Source: an uncultured Bacteroidales bacterium
Lineage (GTDB): Bacteria > Bacteroidota > Bacteroidia > Bacteroidales > UBA932
Reading direction: 5' to 3'
Assembly (NCBI GenBank): GCA_905234285.1
Contig: CAJOHK010000006.1
Coordinates: 1 to 64,000, forward strand
DNA: 64,000 bases
Each line of letters opens with the position of its first letter. Positions within the stretch are counted from its first letter, which is position 1. Shown here piece after piece: positions 1 to 8,060 of the stretch. The position numbers and the translations under genes are program-made. The notes under the pieces are model-generated. The model ran no database searches and had not been told where the DNA came from. It saw nothing but the letters and a program-made list of their open reading frames with translations.

Positions 1-10
1 TTACCAGCAT

Positions 11-78
11 CCAACTTATACAAGAAAGCTACGACTGGCATCTCACTGATGCCAGTCGTAATCTCCTTGTGTTACCAT
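11..78. repeat. Interspersed palindromic repeat, copy 1 (variant core)
   Basis: The core hairpin has 13-nt arms (TACGACTGGCATC at 30-42 and its exact complement at 48-60) around a 5-nt loop. The layout matches the other copies, but the core sequence differs from the common CAGTCCGGC core. It abuts copy 2, so two elements lie in tandem. Boundaries are approximate. Confidence 0.55.
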
Positions 79-196
79 GTACTTCCTCGCATGCTTACGC
101 TTGATAATGTGTCGTTTATGAAAATTCAGTCCGGCAAAAAGCCGGACTGAATATCTGTAAGTTGCTAAGAATCAATTACTTGCGTGATCGCGACCA
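78..196. repeat. Interspersed palindromic repeat, copy 2
   Basis: Core ATTCAGTCCGGC (124-135), loop AAAAA, exact complement at 141-152. The right flank, CTGTAAGTTGCTAAGAATCA then TTACTTGCGTGATCGCG, is the best match in the window to the family flank consensus. Together with copy 1 it fills most of the 200 bases before the toxin-antitoxin pair, where no gene is visible. Confidence 0.75.
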
Positions 197-201
197 CGGG
201 C

Positions 202-222
202 CAACTAGAACGTCTTCCGGCG
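202..222 (+). repeat. Left direct repeat flanking the MNT-HEPN module
   Basis: CAACTAGAACGTCTTCCGGCG matches CAACTAGAACGTCCGGCG at 919-936 apart from a 2-3-nt indel. The right copy is the 3' end of the minus-strand GntR gene, including its stop codon. Read on the minus strand, this copy would also encode a plausible R-R-K-T-F stop. It therefore looks like a duplicated gene end left by insertion of the intervening module. Confidence 0.65.
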
Positions 223-258
223 AAAATACGTTAGTATGACCGGCCGCCCCCGGATTAT

Positions 259-289
259 TTGTTTTTATTCGAAAGCTTTTGTAGCTTTG
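259..289 (+). promoter_or_regulatory. Promoter of the MNT-HEPN pair
   Basis: TTG at 259-261, 20 nt, then TAGCTTTG at 282-289 match the Bacteroidota -33/-7 pattern (TTG, 19-21 nt, TAnnTTTG). This argues that the TTG at 259 belongs to the promoter and that translation begins at the ATG at 298. Confidence 0.6.
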
Positions 290-297
290 CCAATGGT

Positions 298-597
298 ATG
301 AAGGCAAAAACTAAAGAACTGATGAACAGGGTCTGCTCTGTGTTGGCGGGAGAACCCGTTACCAGGGCATGGCTTTTTGGATCCTATGCACGGGGGCAGG
401 AGAATGCCGACAGTGATTTAGATTTGTTAGTGGAAATGGCTCCCAACAATCTTACGATATTAGGATTCTTAAAGATTCAGACACGCCTGGAGAAAGTTAC
501 AAACAAAACCGTTGATTTGATAGAGAATCAGTGTTTAGAAGACTTCGCCCGTTCATCTGCTGATAAAGATAAAATATTGATATATGAAGCTGTCTGA
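298..597 (+). CDS. MntA-type nucleotidyltransferase (antitoxin-like)
   Basis: Small nucleotidyltransferase of about 99 aa. It shows the MNT signature GSYARG, ten residues later DSDLDLLV, and a later acidic strand (KTVDLIE). In MntA/HepT (type VII) systems this protein AMPylates and silences the HEPN toxin. The start was placed at ATG 298 because the upstream open frame begins inside the -33 box. The stop overlaps the next gene by 14 nt, so the two are translationally coupled. Base composition is clearly more AT-rich than the surrounding genes and direct repeats flank the pair, which suggests recent acquisition. The family assignment is firm; toxin-antitoxin activity is inferred from the pairing. 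Confidence 0.88.
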   Translation: MKAKTKELMNRVCSVLAGEPVTRAWLFGSYARGQENADSDLDLLVEMAPNNLTILGFLKIQTRLEKVTNKTVDLIENQCLEDFARSSADKDKILIYEAV

Positions 598-925
598 AAC
601 AGATCTTCTTTGGTTGAAGCGAATTCTGGAGAATATTCATAATATCGAATCTCTCCTACAAACGACAACAGAGGAATCCTTCTTAACCAATCTTAAGGAC
701 TATAATGCCATTTGCCTGGAATTCATTCAGATTGGAGAGAAGGTGAATATGTTGTCGTCCGAGGTATACGAGTCCTATCCTGACGTTCCCTGGCACGAAT
801 TATATGGACTTAGAAATCGGATAGTACACGGATATGATAAGGTTAATAAGTCAATAGTCTGGGCTACAGTAGTAAAAGATTTACCTGTAATTAAAGAATC
901 TATTGAGTCTATCGTCCACAACTAG
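584..925 (+). CDS. HepT-like HEPN domain protein (DUF86, putative toxin)
   Basis: 113-aa all-helical HEPN protein with the motif RNRIVHGY, the R-x4-6-H-x-Y signature of HepT ribonuclease toxins, near residues 77-84. It starts inside the preceding MNT gene (14-nt overlap), the standard order for this pair. Its stop overlaps the stop of the convergent GntR gene by 4 nt. HepT proteins cleave RNA until AMPylated by MntA; all visible catalytic residues are present. Codon use is AT-rich, like its partner and unlike the PUL next to it. Confidence 0.87.
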   Translation: MKLSETDLLWLKRILENIHNIESLLQTTTEESFLTNLKDYNAICLEFIQIGEKVNMLSSEVYESYPDVPWHELYGLRNRIVHGYDKVNKSIVWATVVKDLPVIKESIESIVHN

Positions 926-936
926 AACGTCCGGCG
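919..936 (+). repeat. Right direct repeat flanking the MNT-HEPN module
   Basis: CAACTAGAACGTCCGGCG contains the stop codons of both the HEPN gene and the GntR gene. It pairs with 202-222. The roughly 700 bp between them contain exactly the toxin-antitoxin module with its promoter. Confidence 0.6.
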
Positions 937-1947
937 CCTAATCATCTTAAACGGGCAATGGACTTTGCGGAGTTTGCGCTCCAGAATCATTTCGGCGGCC
1001 TGGTAGCCCATTTCGCGGAAGTCGGTGGAGACGGTGGTGAGGCCGCCGAGGACCAGCTCGTTGGTCTCAAAATCATTATAGGCGATGATGCGCACATCGG
1101 AGCCGATGCTTAGGCCCGATTCATTGATCTTGCGCACCAGATCTACCAGTCCGGCATCCAGCTGGGAGTTCAACACCAGGAAGGTATCTCCTTTATTAAT
1201 GTGACTGGGTGCCTGGGTCATGAATTCTACCGGGATATGGTAATCCATGGCAAAGCGTTCTACGCCCATGCGGATATGTGAGCCATAAAGGGAAGTAGGC
1301 AGGGTAATAACCCGAAGCTGGGTAATGGGGGACTGCTCGCCCGCGCCTTGGGCCAGCCCGCCGTAGATATCGCTCTCGAAATCCTGATACACCGCGCCAA
1401 AGTTTCCTGGGAAACCGGGTTGGAGCCTGTCCAGTAAGATGAGCTTGCGGTTGGGGATGCGTGAAAGGAGTTTCACGGCCCGGGCCTGGCTATTTTCGTC
1501 CAACGGGAAGTGGGGCGTGACCACATAGAAATCGAACAGGTCCAGGTAATTGTTCAGATAGTACTCCAGCAAGTCCAGGCTCTGGTTGTGCGTGTGGATG
1601 GTGAGCTCGGCGCCGTGCCCCAGTCTCTCGGCGAGGGCATTGTAGATGGCCTGCTTGTATACAGAGAACTTGTCAAAGAGCACCAGTACGTGCGGATGTT
1701 CCTTGGCCGACAGATCGGCGGCATAGAAGCCCTTTCCCTGCTTGGGAATGATGATGCCTTTGTCGGCCAGGATGCCGTAGGCCTTCTTCACGGTTTCCTT
1801 GGAGATGTTCAGCCGGTCGGCCAGCTCGTTCATGGACTCGACCTGCTGACCGGGGGCCAGTTTCTGCTCCCGGACGGCCTTCTCGATTACCTTTACAATC
1901 TGTTTGTAAATGGGGTCCTGCCCCGTGGCATCAATGCTTATTTTCAT
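922..1947 (-). CDS. GntR-family regulator with sugar-binding (LacI-like) effector domain
   Basis: About 341 aa. Residues 1-70 form a GntR winged helix-turn-helix (PIYKQIVKVIEKAV, then MNELADRLNISKETVKKAY); the remainder resembles a periplasmic-binding-protein/LacI ligand domain (VLVLFDKFSVYKQAIYNAL, VIAYNDFETNELVLGGLTTV). This two-domain plan is that of AraR, the arabinose repressor type. The start ATG at 1947 lies 17 nt inside the GH20 gene, so it is the last gene of the PUL operon. It probably controls the PUL in response to a sugar. TGTAC-type palindromes between susC and gh3 are candidate operators. The C-terminus lies in a short repeat shared with 202-222. Confidence 0.85.
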   Translation of the reverse strand: MKISIDATGQDPIYKQIVKVIEKAVREQKLAPGQQVESMNELADRLNISKETVKKAYGILADKGIIIPKQGKGFYAADLSAKEHPHVLVLFDKFSVYKQAIYNALAERLGHGAELTIHTHNQSLDLLEYYLNNYLDLFDFYVVTPHFPLDENSQARAVKLLSRIPNRKLILLDRLQPGFPGNFGAVYQDFESDIYGGLAQGAGEQSPITQLRVITLPTSLYGSHIRMGVERFAMDYHIPVEFMTQAPSHINKGDTFLVLNSQLDAGLVDLVRKINESGLSIGSDVRIIAYNDFETNELVLGGLTTVSTDFREMGYQAAEMILERKLRKVHCPFKMIRRRTF

Positions 1948-3478
1948 GGCGTTTGCTCTCTTCCAGTTGTTCAAAACGCTGGAACCCGCTGCGGGCCAAT
2001 TCGGACTCGGTTTCCAGGTCAAATGTGTTGTATCCCAAGAAACGAAAAATTTGTTGCAAATGCAAGGCTCTTTCCCGGAAATTGAAGAAATCTTTTGCCG
2101 ATGCCGGGCTCCAGGCGGTCTCGGCTATGGCAAAGAGACGGGGATACAGCATGTATTCGGCATGCTCGGTGGTGGGGATGTACTCGCACCAGAGATTGCC
2201 TTGCAGGCCCAGAATGTGCTCGGCCACCATGCCGGCGGCCAGGGGCTCGTAGTTATAGCAGAAGCGCAGGGAAACCAGCTCACCGCAGGCCGGCGGCTCT
2301 TTGCGGATGAGGTCCTGATAGTAGTTTAAGTAGCAATGGGTAGAGGGGGAGAGCACCACGTCGTGCCCGGCCTGCGAGCCCTTGATGCCGCCGGAAATGC
2401 CGCGCCAGCTTTGCACTACGGCCCCTTCGGGCACGCCGGTCTCCAGAATCTCGTCCCAGCCGATAATCCTTCGGCCATGTGCACGCACAAAAGCCTCGAC
2501 CCGGCGCATGAGGTAGCCCTGGAGCTGTTTTATGTCGGTGAATCCTTCGGCATGCATGCGTGCCTGGCAACGGGTGCACAGGGGCCAGGTTTTCATGGTG
2601 GCCTCGTCGCCGCCCACATGGATAAAGGGCCCCGGGAAAATGTCCATCACCTCTTCCAATACGGCTTCCAGCAGCTGGAAGGTGGCCTCGGAGCCGGGGC
2701 AAAGGTCCCAGGAGCCCGTGAAGGGAGTTCCATCGGCCTGCTGGCACCACACATCGTTGTAGGCGTAGCCCACTTCCATGCTGTGGCCAGGCATCTCAAT
2801 CTCCGGGATAATGGTAATAAAGCGCTCGGCGGCATAGGCTACCAATTCTTTTAGCTCGGCCTTGGTGTAATAGCCGCCGGAAACGCCGGGCTCGCCCTCG
2901 ATGCCAAAGCGGTACTTGCCCTTTTCCCACTCAAAGTAGTCCCAGCCATAGCGCCATGCCGTTTTGGCGGTAAGGTCTGGGTAAGCTTCACTCTCTATGC
3001 GCCAGCCGGCACTGTCGTCCAAGTGCAGGTGCAGCACATTGAGCTTCAGGAGCGCCATGGCGTCCATCTGCTTTTTGAGGAAGGCTACACCCTTGAAGCT
3101 GCGGGACTCGTCAATCATAAGCCCCCGGTGCCGGAAGCGGGGATAGTCAAAAATCACTCCTTGGGGCAGTTCCCCCCAAGTCTTTAACTGATTCAGTGTG
3201 GTTTGGGCGCGGAACCGCCCCTCGGCCGTGTGGGCTTCTACCTTCACCTTCTTTCCTTTGACCGTAATGCGGTATGCTTCCTGTTGTTGCCAGGGTTCCA
3301 GCCCGGCCACGGCCTTCTTGAAGCTGATTTTGCTGGTTTCGGTGTCGTAAGCTACCGGGGCGGGAATCAAGGCGGTGCACTTAAGTTTCTGATTCTGAGG
3401 CGGTTGCGAGAATCCGGTCCGGCAAATAGCCGGACTGAATATCAGTAATGCACTCAGTATGAATAACTTAGGTGACAC
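1931..3478 (-). CDS. GH20 beta-N-acetylhexosaminidase
   Basis: 515 aa. A short GH20b-like N-terminal domain is followed by the GH20 catalytic barrel (FRHRGLMIDESRSF, LHLHLDDSAGWR, IIPEIEMPGHS). The catalytic Asp-Glu pair lies in HVGGDEAT at residues 291-292. Such enzymes remove terminal GlcNAc or GalNAc by substrate-assisted catalysis. The N-terminal export signal (residues 1-25, FILSALLIFSPAIC) is encoded by a copy of the interspersed palindromic repeat, so the secretion signal appears to come from the element. Position 16 of the predicted peptide region is hydrophobic enough for a signal peptide. The stop overlaps the GntR start. Confidence 0.93.
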   Translation of the reverse strand: MSPKLFILSALLIFSPAICRTGFSQPPQNQKLKCTALIPAPVAYDTETSKISFKKAVAGLEPWQQQEAYRITVKGKKVKVEAHTAEGRFRAQTTLNQLKTWGELPQGVIFDYPRFRHRGLMIDESRSFKGVAFLKKQMDAMALLKLNVLHLHLDDSAGWRIESEAYPDLTAKTAWRYGWDYFEWEKGKYRFGIEGEPGVSGGYYTKAELKELVAYAAERFITIIPEIEMPGHSMEVGYAYNDVWCQQADGTPFTGSWDLCPGSEATFQLLEAVLEEVMDIFPGPFIHVGGDEATMKTWPLCTRCQARMHAEGFTDIKQLQGYLMRRVEAFVRAHGRRIIGWDEILETGVPEGAVVQSWRGISGGIKGSQAGHDVVLSPSTHCYLNYYQDLIRKEPPACGELVSLRFCYNYEPLAAGMVAEHILGLQGNLWCEYIPTTEHAEYMLYPRLFAIAETAWSPASAKDFFNFRERALHLQQIFRFLGYNTFDLETESELARSGFQRFEQLEESKRHENKH

Positions 3479-3480
3479 GA
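3410..3480. repeat. Interspersed palindromic repeat, copy 3 (inside GH20 5' end)
   Basis: Core GTCCGGC (3417-3423), loop AAATA, GCCGGAC (3429-3435), then the family flank GACTGAATATCAGTAATGCA and an ACTTAGGTGACACG terminus. The arm on the GH20 side has diverged. Unlike most copies it is translated, forming the first 25 or so codons of the GH20 gene. Confidence 0.75.
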
Positions 3481-3484
3481 ATGG

Positions 3485-4801
3485 TTACTTCTTAAAGAAC
3501 CCTATGGTGGTCATGACGGCCCGGTTGCCGCCGGTGAGGTCGTTCAGGTGCTGACCCGCGGCCCACATGCCGGTGGAGCCGCCGCCGTCCAGGTTCAGGG
3601 CGCCCACGCAGCCCAGGCCTTTCATGATAGCGGCCATTTCCAGGGTGGTGGCGCCAGCTGAGGTCTCGATGCGGCCATCGGCAATGAGCAGGATCACCTG
3701 GCCAGCAGCGGTATAGCCCACGGCTGTGCGGTCGTGCCGCTCATTTACGCCGAAGATATCGCTGGCCCACATCTCGTAATTGGTAGCCCAGTAACCCTTG
3801 GCGGTCTTTTTGTCGTTGATGGGGCATTTGCCCTTGTGAAGCAGCACGGGGCCGCAAGTGATGGCATTGTAGGGTACCCAGCTGGCCCGGGGGCAGGGAT
3901 AGGTATCGGTGCCGCCGCCCAAAACGGGCTCTCCTTCTACGCTGGGAATGGGCTCGTCATAAACGTACACCGTTCCATGGGAAGGGGTATAGGACCAGTA
4001 CACACCGGGCACGCCCGACTGGTCTACGCCAAACAGGCCGCGGGATACCGTGTGCAGCTGCCCGTCGGCATTGGGTTCGGGTCCCCAGTACTGGCGGTCT
4101 ACGTCCCAGTTGTCGGCCTCTACGCGGAACCAGGGCGTCTGCTCTCCGTCGCAAATGGCAAAACCGTTGGGCCGACTGCCAAAGATGCCGCCGTTGATGA
4201 GCACCAGGCAGTTCCCGGCATCGGTGGCCTGCTTATCGATGGTAGCCTTTTTGCCACCGCCGGGGTAAAGCACCCGCACGTTCACTTCCTTGGGGTTGGC
4301 AATGGCATACCAGGCGTGGAAGGCGCGGCCATTGAGCGGGCTTGTGGTCTCATAGATGGCCACGGAGGAGGGAAGCCCCTCCACGCTTACCTTCGTCCAG
4401 GTAAAGGTAATGGCCTCGATGGGATTAGGGTCGGGTTCCGGCTCCGGTTTGGCCTCGGGAATGAGCACAGGGTCGGTGTAAACAGCCTGCGACATGCGGC
4501 TGCCGGTGCCATAGGCCTGGACGCCGAAGCGGTAGGTCTCGCCGGGCGTGAGCTCGGTAAAAGTATGGCGCTGGCTGTTGGCCGGCAGGGTGGCAACAGG
4601 CTTGGTGGTATATCCGCCTCCGCCGATGAACACGTAATAGCCTTCCTCGGCCGTGCAGTTATCCTGCCAGGTAAGAATGGCCGATGTCCCCTCTATCACC
4701 ACCTCCAGGCCGGAGGGATTCTCCAGCACGGTAGGCTGCACGGGCTGTGAGGTGCACGCTGCCAGGAGCACAAGGGGAAGGGAAAAGCGAAGCTGTATCA
4801 T
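3485..4801 (-). CDS. Phosphodiester glycosidase family lipoprotein (NAGPA-like) with FN3-like domain
   Basis: 438 aa. Lipobox cysteine at residue 16 (LVLLAAC), an FN3-like domain at about 25-120 (GLEVVIEGTSAILTWQDN to YRFGVQAYG), a Pro/Glu linker (PEAKPEPEPDPNP), then a phosphodiester glycosidase domain with NGGIF and NLDGGGSTGM motifs. The family includes the mammalian uncovering enzyme, which hydrolyses GlcNAc-alpha-1-phosphodiesters. In this PUL it may remove phosphodiester-linked sugar caps; that role is inferred. It is preceded by the DUF6259-like gene (3-nt gap) and followed by GH20 (6-nt gap) in one operon, and should be anchored to a membrane. Confidence 0.85.
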   Translation of the reverse strand: MIQLRFSLPLVLLAACTSQPVQPTVLENPSGLEVVIEGTSAILTWQDNCTAEEGYYVFIGGGGYTTKPVATLPANSQRHTFTELTPGETYRFGVQAYGTGSRMSQAVYTDPVLIPEAKPEPEPDPNPIEAITFTWTKVSVEGLPSSVAIYETTSPLNGRAFHAWYAIANPKEVNVRVLYPGGGKKATIDKQATDAGNCLVLINGGIFGSRPNGFAICDGEQTPWFRVEADNWDVDRQYWGPEPNADGQLHTVSRGLFGVDQSGVPGVYWSYTPSHGTVYVYDEPIPSVEGEPVLGGGTDTYPCPRASWVPYNAITCGPVLLHKGKCPINDKKTAKGYWATNYEMWASDIFGVNERHDRTAVGYTAAGQVILLIADGRIETSAGATTLEMAAIMKGLGCVGALNLDGGGSTGMWAAGQHLNDLTGGNRAVMTTIGFFKK

Positions 4802-4804
4802 AAT

Positions 4805-5836
4805 TTATTGTTTTTCGAGGATGAATACCACCAAATCGTTGCTGTTATAGCGGGCCGATAATCCTTTGACGGCCGGCGACCCTATGGTGCGGCTTTCTAC
4901 CAGCCGATAGTCCGGCACGTCAATGGCCGCCTGCACCTTGCCCTCTCCGGTATAGGTGGCCACCACCGCCATGCGGGCCTCTCCGGCGCAGTAGCTGCGG
5001 GCCACTACGGCAGGATTGCTGCAGCTGAACCCGTCGGTGGCCGTGTATCGGCCTTCCAGGAGCAGCTCCGGGAAAGCATGCCGAATGGCGTTCACCTGGG
5101 CCAGGTGTGCCTGATATACCGGTGTCTCGTCAATGAGTCCGCGGCAGCGGAATACCTCAATGTCGTTGCGCAGGCCCTTGAGGAGCGTGTTGTTCACCCG
5201 GCGGGGGACATCATTGTCGTCCCGCACGCAGCGGTCGCTCCAAACCACCTCCGGGAAGGTATAGCGGAACCACTCGGGGAAACTCTCGGGCAGGGCGGTA
5301 AACTCCACAATATGCACAAAGTCGCAGAACTGGCTGGTGCAGTCGCTCAGCCATTCGGTGCCCAGGGCAAACTCGGGATCCTTGGCCTTGATATGGTCCC
5401 GGATCTCGCGCAAGGCTTCGGCCTTGTACCGCCCGGTAAAGATATCCTGCACCGGATACTCGCGGGACAAGTCCCAGTTAGGGAACTCCTCGGCCACGCC
5501 CAGCTGGTCGTAGAACACGGCATCGGCGCCATAATCCATGGCCCGGTCGGCCCAGGCAATGAGCTGGTCCCGCCAAAGGCGCTTGGACATGTCGGCAATC
5601 ACAAAGGTGCGGGAATCGTAATAGCCCAGCGTGGTGCCCTCTCCGGTAAACTTGTAATGCTCGGTAAACTCCCGCCCGGTGTTGTCTTTATTGGCCACCT
5701 GGGACCCGCCGCCATGGCGGTAAAAGTCGCTTTCTACATCAATCAACCTGCCATTGAAGTACAGCAGCAGCCGATTCTGTATTCCCTGCGGGGCAGTAGC
5801 TTCCTTCCGCGTTGCTTCGCGACCCTGTACGGGCAA
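4805..5836 (-). CDS. 3' part of the frameshifted DUF4855/DUF6259 protein
   Basis: 343-codon open frame whose first 20 codons come from an inserted repeat. From LLLYFNGRLIDVESDFY onward it continues the glycosidase-like TIM barrel of the upstream frame (GADAVFYDQLGVAEEFPNWD, ALGTEWLSDCTSQFCDFVHI, ending in a beta-domain VVATYTGEGKVQAAIDVPDYR). The frame differs from the 5' part by 2 nt. Unless it is re-initiated or rescued by frameshifting, this half lacks a signal peptide and half a barrel. Best read as the disrupted 3' part of one gene extending to 8043. Similarity to DUF6259 is from memory of the family, not a search. Confidence 0.7.
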   Translation of the reverse strand: MPVQGREATRKEATAPQGIQNRLLLYFNGRLIDVESDFYRHGGGSQVANKDNTGREFTEHYKFTGEGTTLGYYDSRTFVIADMSKRLWRDQLIAWADRAMDYGADAVFYDQLGVAEEFPNWDLSREYPVQDIFTGRYKAEALREIRDHIKAKDPEFALGTEWLSDCTSQFCDFVHIVEFTALPESFPEWFRYTFPEVVWSDRCVRDDNDVPRRVNNTLLKGLRNDIEVFRCRGLIDETPVYQAHLAQVNAIRHAFPELLLEGRYTATDGFSCSNPAVVARSYCAGEARMAVVATYTGEGKVQAAIDVPDYRLVESRTIGSPAVKGLSARYNSNDLVVFILEKQ

Positions 5837-8043
5837 ATGCTCCAGGAAGCTCTCCGGTAAGCAGCAATCGCCTCCTTCCAGGCTTCATCGCCGCCCTGGG
5901 TATCATCTACGGTGTAGTTGGGATAGCCGTTGTCCATGCCCTCTTTCCACCAGCCGAAGGCCAGCACGGCGTTGCAGCCCACGGAGGCTCCGGCGGCGGC
6001 AATGCGGCCCGGCAGGTCGGTGTACTTGCGCAGATACTCCCCGTACTGATGCTTGAAGATAACTCGCTGCCAGCCGGTCATGTCCTGCACCCATTGGGGA
6101 ACGGGGGCGTGCTGCCACCAGGTATTGGCCCAGCGCCGATAGATACGGCTGGTAGCCGTCCAGTCACCGGAATAGGGGACTACCACCGAGGCGTCGTTGC
6201 TCCAGCTGTCCCCGCACATGGCGTTGGGATAGCGGTAAAAACCCGCCTCCAGGTGCTTGAAATCCTCGGTTACATGGCCGATGGTCCCGTCGTCGGGATA
6301 GGCCCTGAGTCCGTGCCAGGTCTGCTGCAGGGAAGTATCGTGCGAGCCAAAGTAAAGGCCGTCGGCGGACCCCACAAAGGCAAAGCAGTTGGAGGCTGCA
6401 TTTCGGGGATACTGAAGGTCGTACTGACGGAACTTTTGCGCCGGCGTCATGTACAGCGGCCGCACGTCTACGTTGGCAATCTTCCACACGGGGTTGTCAA
6501 AGATTTGCCCGCCGGTGTGGGTGGTAAGGAGCTTGTAATCCTTGGGAAGCGCCAGCCGGCCGATAAGTGGATACTGCAGCTCCCGCACAATGGTATGTGG
6601 CTCCTTGTTGTCCACGGTGGCCCCAAAGCGCACCATGGTGCCCTCGGTCCAGATGCGAAGGTGCAGGCCGATGGCTTTGCCGCCAACGCTGGCATAGTCC
6701 AGGAAAACGGTATCGGCCTCGGTGCGTACAACAGGCGTCTCCTGGGCGCCGGAAACCTCGATTTCCTTTTGCTCCGGCGTATTGTAATAGAGCCGCCACA
6801 GGGGCGCGCCGCCGGCAAAGTTGTGTCTGCCCAAGGCCAGCTTTTGCAGCCGGCCGGCGGCATCAATATCTATCTGTGTCCGGGGCAGGTCGCCGCGGTT
6901 TTCCAGCACAAAACGGCAAATGTCGTTGTACAGGGCCTGGTCCCGCGCCAGCGGGGAAGTGGCCAGTTGCGTGAGGGCGTTGGAGCCGCTGTAAAGCGCA
7001 ATGGAGCGCTGGCCCATAAATCCGGCCTCACGATACTTATTCATATAACAGCGCACACGGTCCTGAAGGGCCGGTACGTCCTTTTCGGTGAAAACCAGCC
7101 GTCCGTTGCCGTCGGGGCCCATTTTGCCGCCGGTCATCTCATTGGCCACCCCGGAGTACTCGAACTCCAGCTCCATGCCGCTCATATCGGCTTCCCGGAT
7201 GGCGGCAATGGTCTTTTCAAAGGGATGACGACCTTCCTTGTGCAAGTCCCAGTACCAGTTGGGCTGCATCCAGGCCTGGTCCAGGCCCAGTTTCTTCCAA
7301 TACTTGTAACCGGGCCCCATGTGGTAGGGAATCCAGTACAGCCCCTGTCCGGCAGCGTGACAATAATCGGCCAGCGCGGGGGCAATGACGTCCCAGTTCT
7401 TGTACTTGCAGTTGACGTCGATGTCGTAGGGAAGGTATATTTCTTCGGAGGTAATATAGAAGCCGGAAAGCTCCAGATACTGACTGCCCAGTGCGGCAAA
7501 CATGGAGCGGGCCGTATCCATATACCAGTACAGCGCCTTGAGGCGGTCGTCCACCGTGGCAAAATCCAGCCCGTCGCCCCAGTAGGTGGTAGAGGACTTT
7601 TTGTCAGAGAAGCGCTTGAACATGATGGCATCGGGAATGCCGATGATGACCCCGCGCTTCCGGGCCGGTGCCCCAATGCGGGCTGCCGCAGCCGCACAGG
7701 CGGCTTCCAGCCCCGCTACGCTGCCCTCCGGCCCTAGCCACAGGTCCAGCTGATGCTGCCAAGTGGCTTTGTCGGCCGATTCGCCCGGCCCCAGCACAAA
7801 GGTTTTGCCCATGGCGCTGCCTTCCAGGAACAGGAAGCCTTCAAAGAGCCACTGCTCACTGCCGTCAGGGGCCAGCCAGCTCACATGCGGCGCAAAACGG
7901 GCTGCGTCCCAGTGATGGGGGTGCCGGTGCCAGTATCCAACCAGGTCAAGGTCCTTGAACTGGCGCGGGGCTGCCGGGGCCGCCGGTTTGGCCTGGGCCG
8001 TGAGGCAGAGGAAGAGGGTGAGGGTGATAAAAAGATTCTTCAC
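5743..8043 (-). CDS. 5' part of a secreted DUF4855-DUF6259 fusion, frameshifted
   Basis: A GTG start at 8043 gives a clean signal peptide (MKNLFITLTLFLCLTAQA); an open frame extends further upstream to 8097. Residues about 30-370 form a DUF4855-type domain (FKDLDLVGYWHRHPHHWD, SSTTYWGDGLDFATVDD, WIPYHMGPGYKYWKKLGL, GMELEFEYSGVANEM) shared with the neighbouring lipoprotein. From about residue 430 a DUF6259-like beta domain and barrel begin (MTGWQRVIFKHQYGEY, LAFGWWKEGMDNGYPNY). The frame ends 35 codons after a repeat at 5799-5850, and the barrel resumes in another frame. Probably a cell-envelope glycan-active enzyme; its catalytic activity is unknown. Confidence 0.75.
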   Translation of the reverse strand: MKNLFITLTLFLCLTAQAKPAAPAAPRQFKDLDLVGYWHRHPHHWDAARFAPHVSWLAPDGSEQWLFEGFLFLEGSAMGKTFVLGPGESADKATWQHQLDLWLGPEGSVAGLEAACAAAAARIGAPARKRGVIIGIPDAIMFKRFSDKKSSTTYWGDGLDFATVDDRLKALYWYMDTARSMFAALGSQYLELSGFYITSEEIYLPYDIDVNCKYKNWDVIAPALADYCHAAGQGLYWIPYHMGPGYKYWKKLGLDQAWMQPNWYWDLHKEGRHPFEKTIAAIREADMSGMELEFEYSGVANEMTGGKMGPDGNGRLVFTEKDVPALQDRVRCYMNKYREAGFMGQRSIALYSGSNALTQLATSPLARDQALYNDICRFVLENRGDLPRTQIDIDAAGRLQKLALGRHNFAGGAPLWRLYYNTPEQKEIEVSGAQETPVVRTEADTVFLDYASVGGKAIGLHLRIWTEGTMVRFGATVDNKEPHTIVRELQYPLIGRLALPKDYKLLTTHTGGQIFDNPVWKIANVDVRPLYMTPAQKFRQYDLQYPRNAASNCFAFVGSADGLYFGSHDTSLQQTWHGLRAYPDDGTIGHVTEDFKHLEAGFYRYPNAMCGDSWSNDASVVVPYSGDWTATSRIYRRWANTWWQHAPVPQWVQDMTGWQRVIFKHQYGEYLRKYTDLPGRIAAAGASVGCNAVLAFGWWKEGMDNGYPNYTVDDTQGGDEAWKEAIAAYRRASWSICPYRVAKQRGRKLLPRREYRIGCCCTSMAG
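5799..5850 (-). repeat. 52-nt repeat interrupting the DUF4855/DUF6259 gene
   Basis: On the minus strand, 30 nt (5816-5845) are identical to 60258-60287 in wbqC, including GCATTTGCCCGTACAGGG, and about 15 further nt are similar. The ends are inverted (GCTTCC and GGAAGC) and the centre is weakly self-complementary (CCC-GTACA-GGG). The barrel homology stops on one side and restarts in a different frame on the other. Confidence 0.75.
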
Positions 8044-8060
8044 TTTGTTCAGAATGACAA

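Noticed and set aside
124..152. Core hairpins of the repeat family as simple intrinsic terminators
   Set aside because: Most CAGTCCGGC cores lack a U-tract and several lie upstream of promoters or between same-strand or divergent genes. Termination fits only copies 8 and 11.
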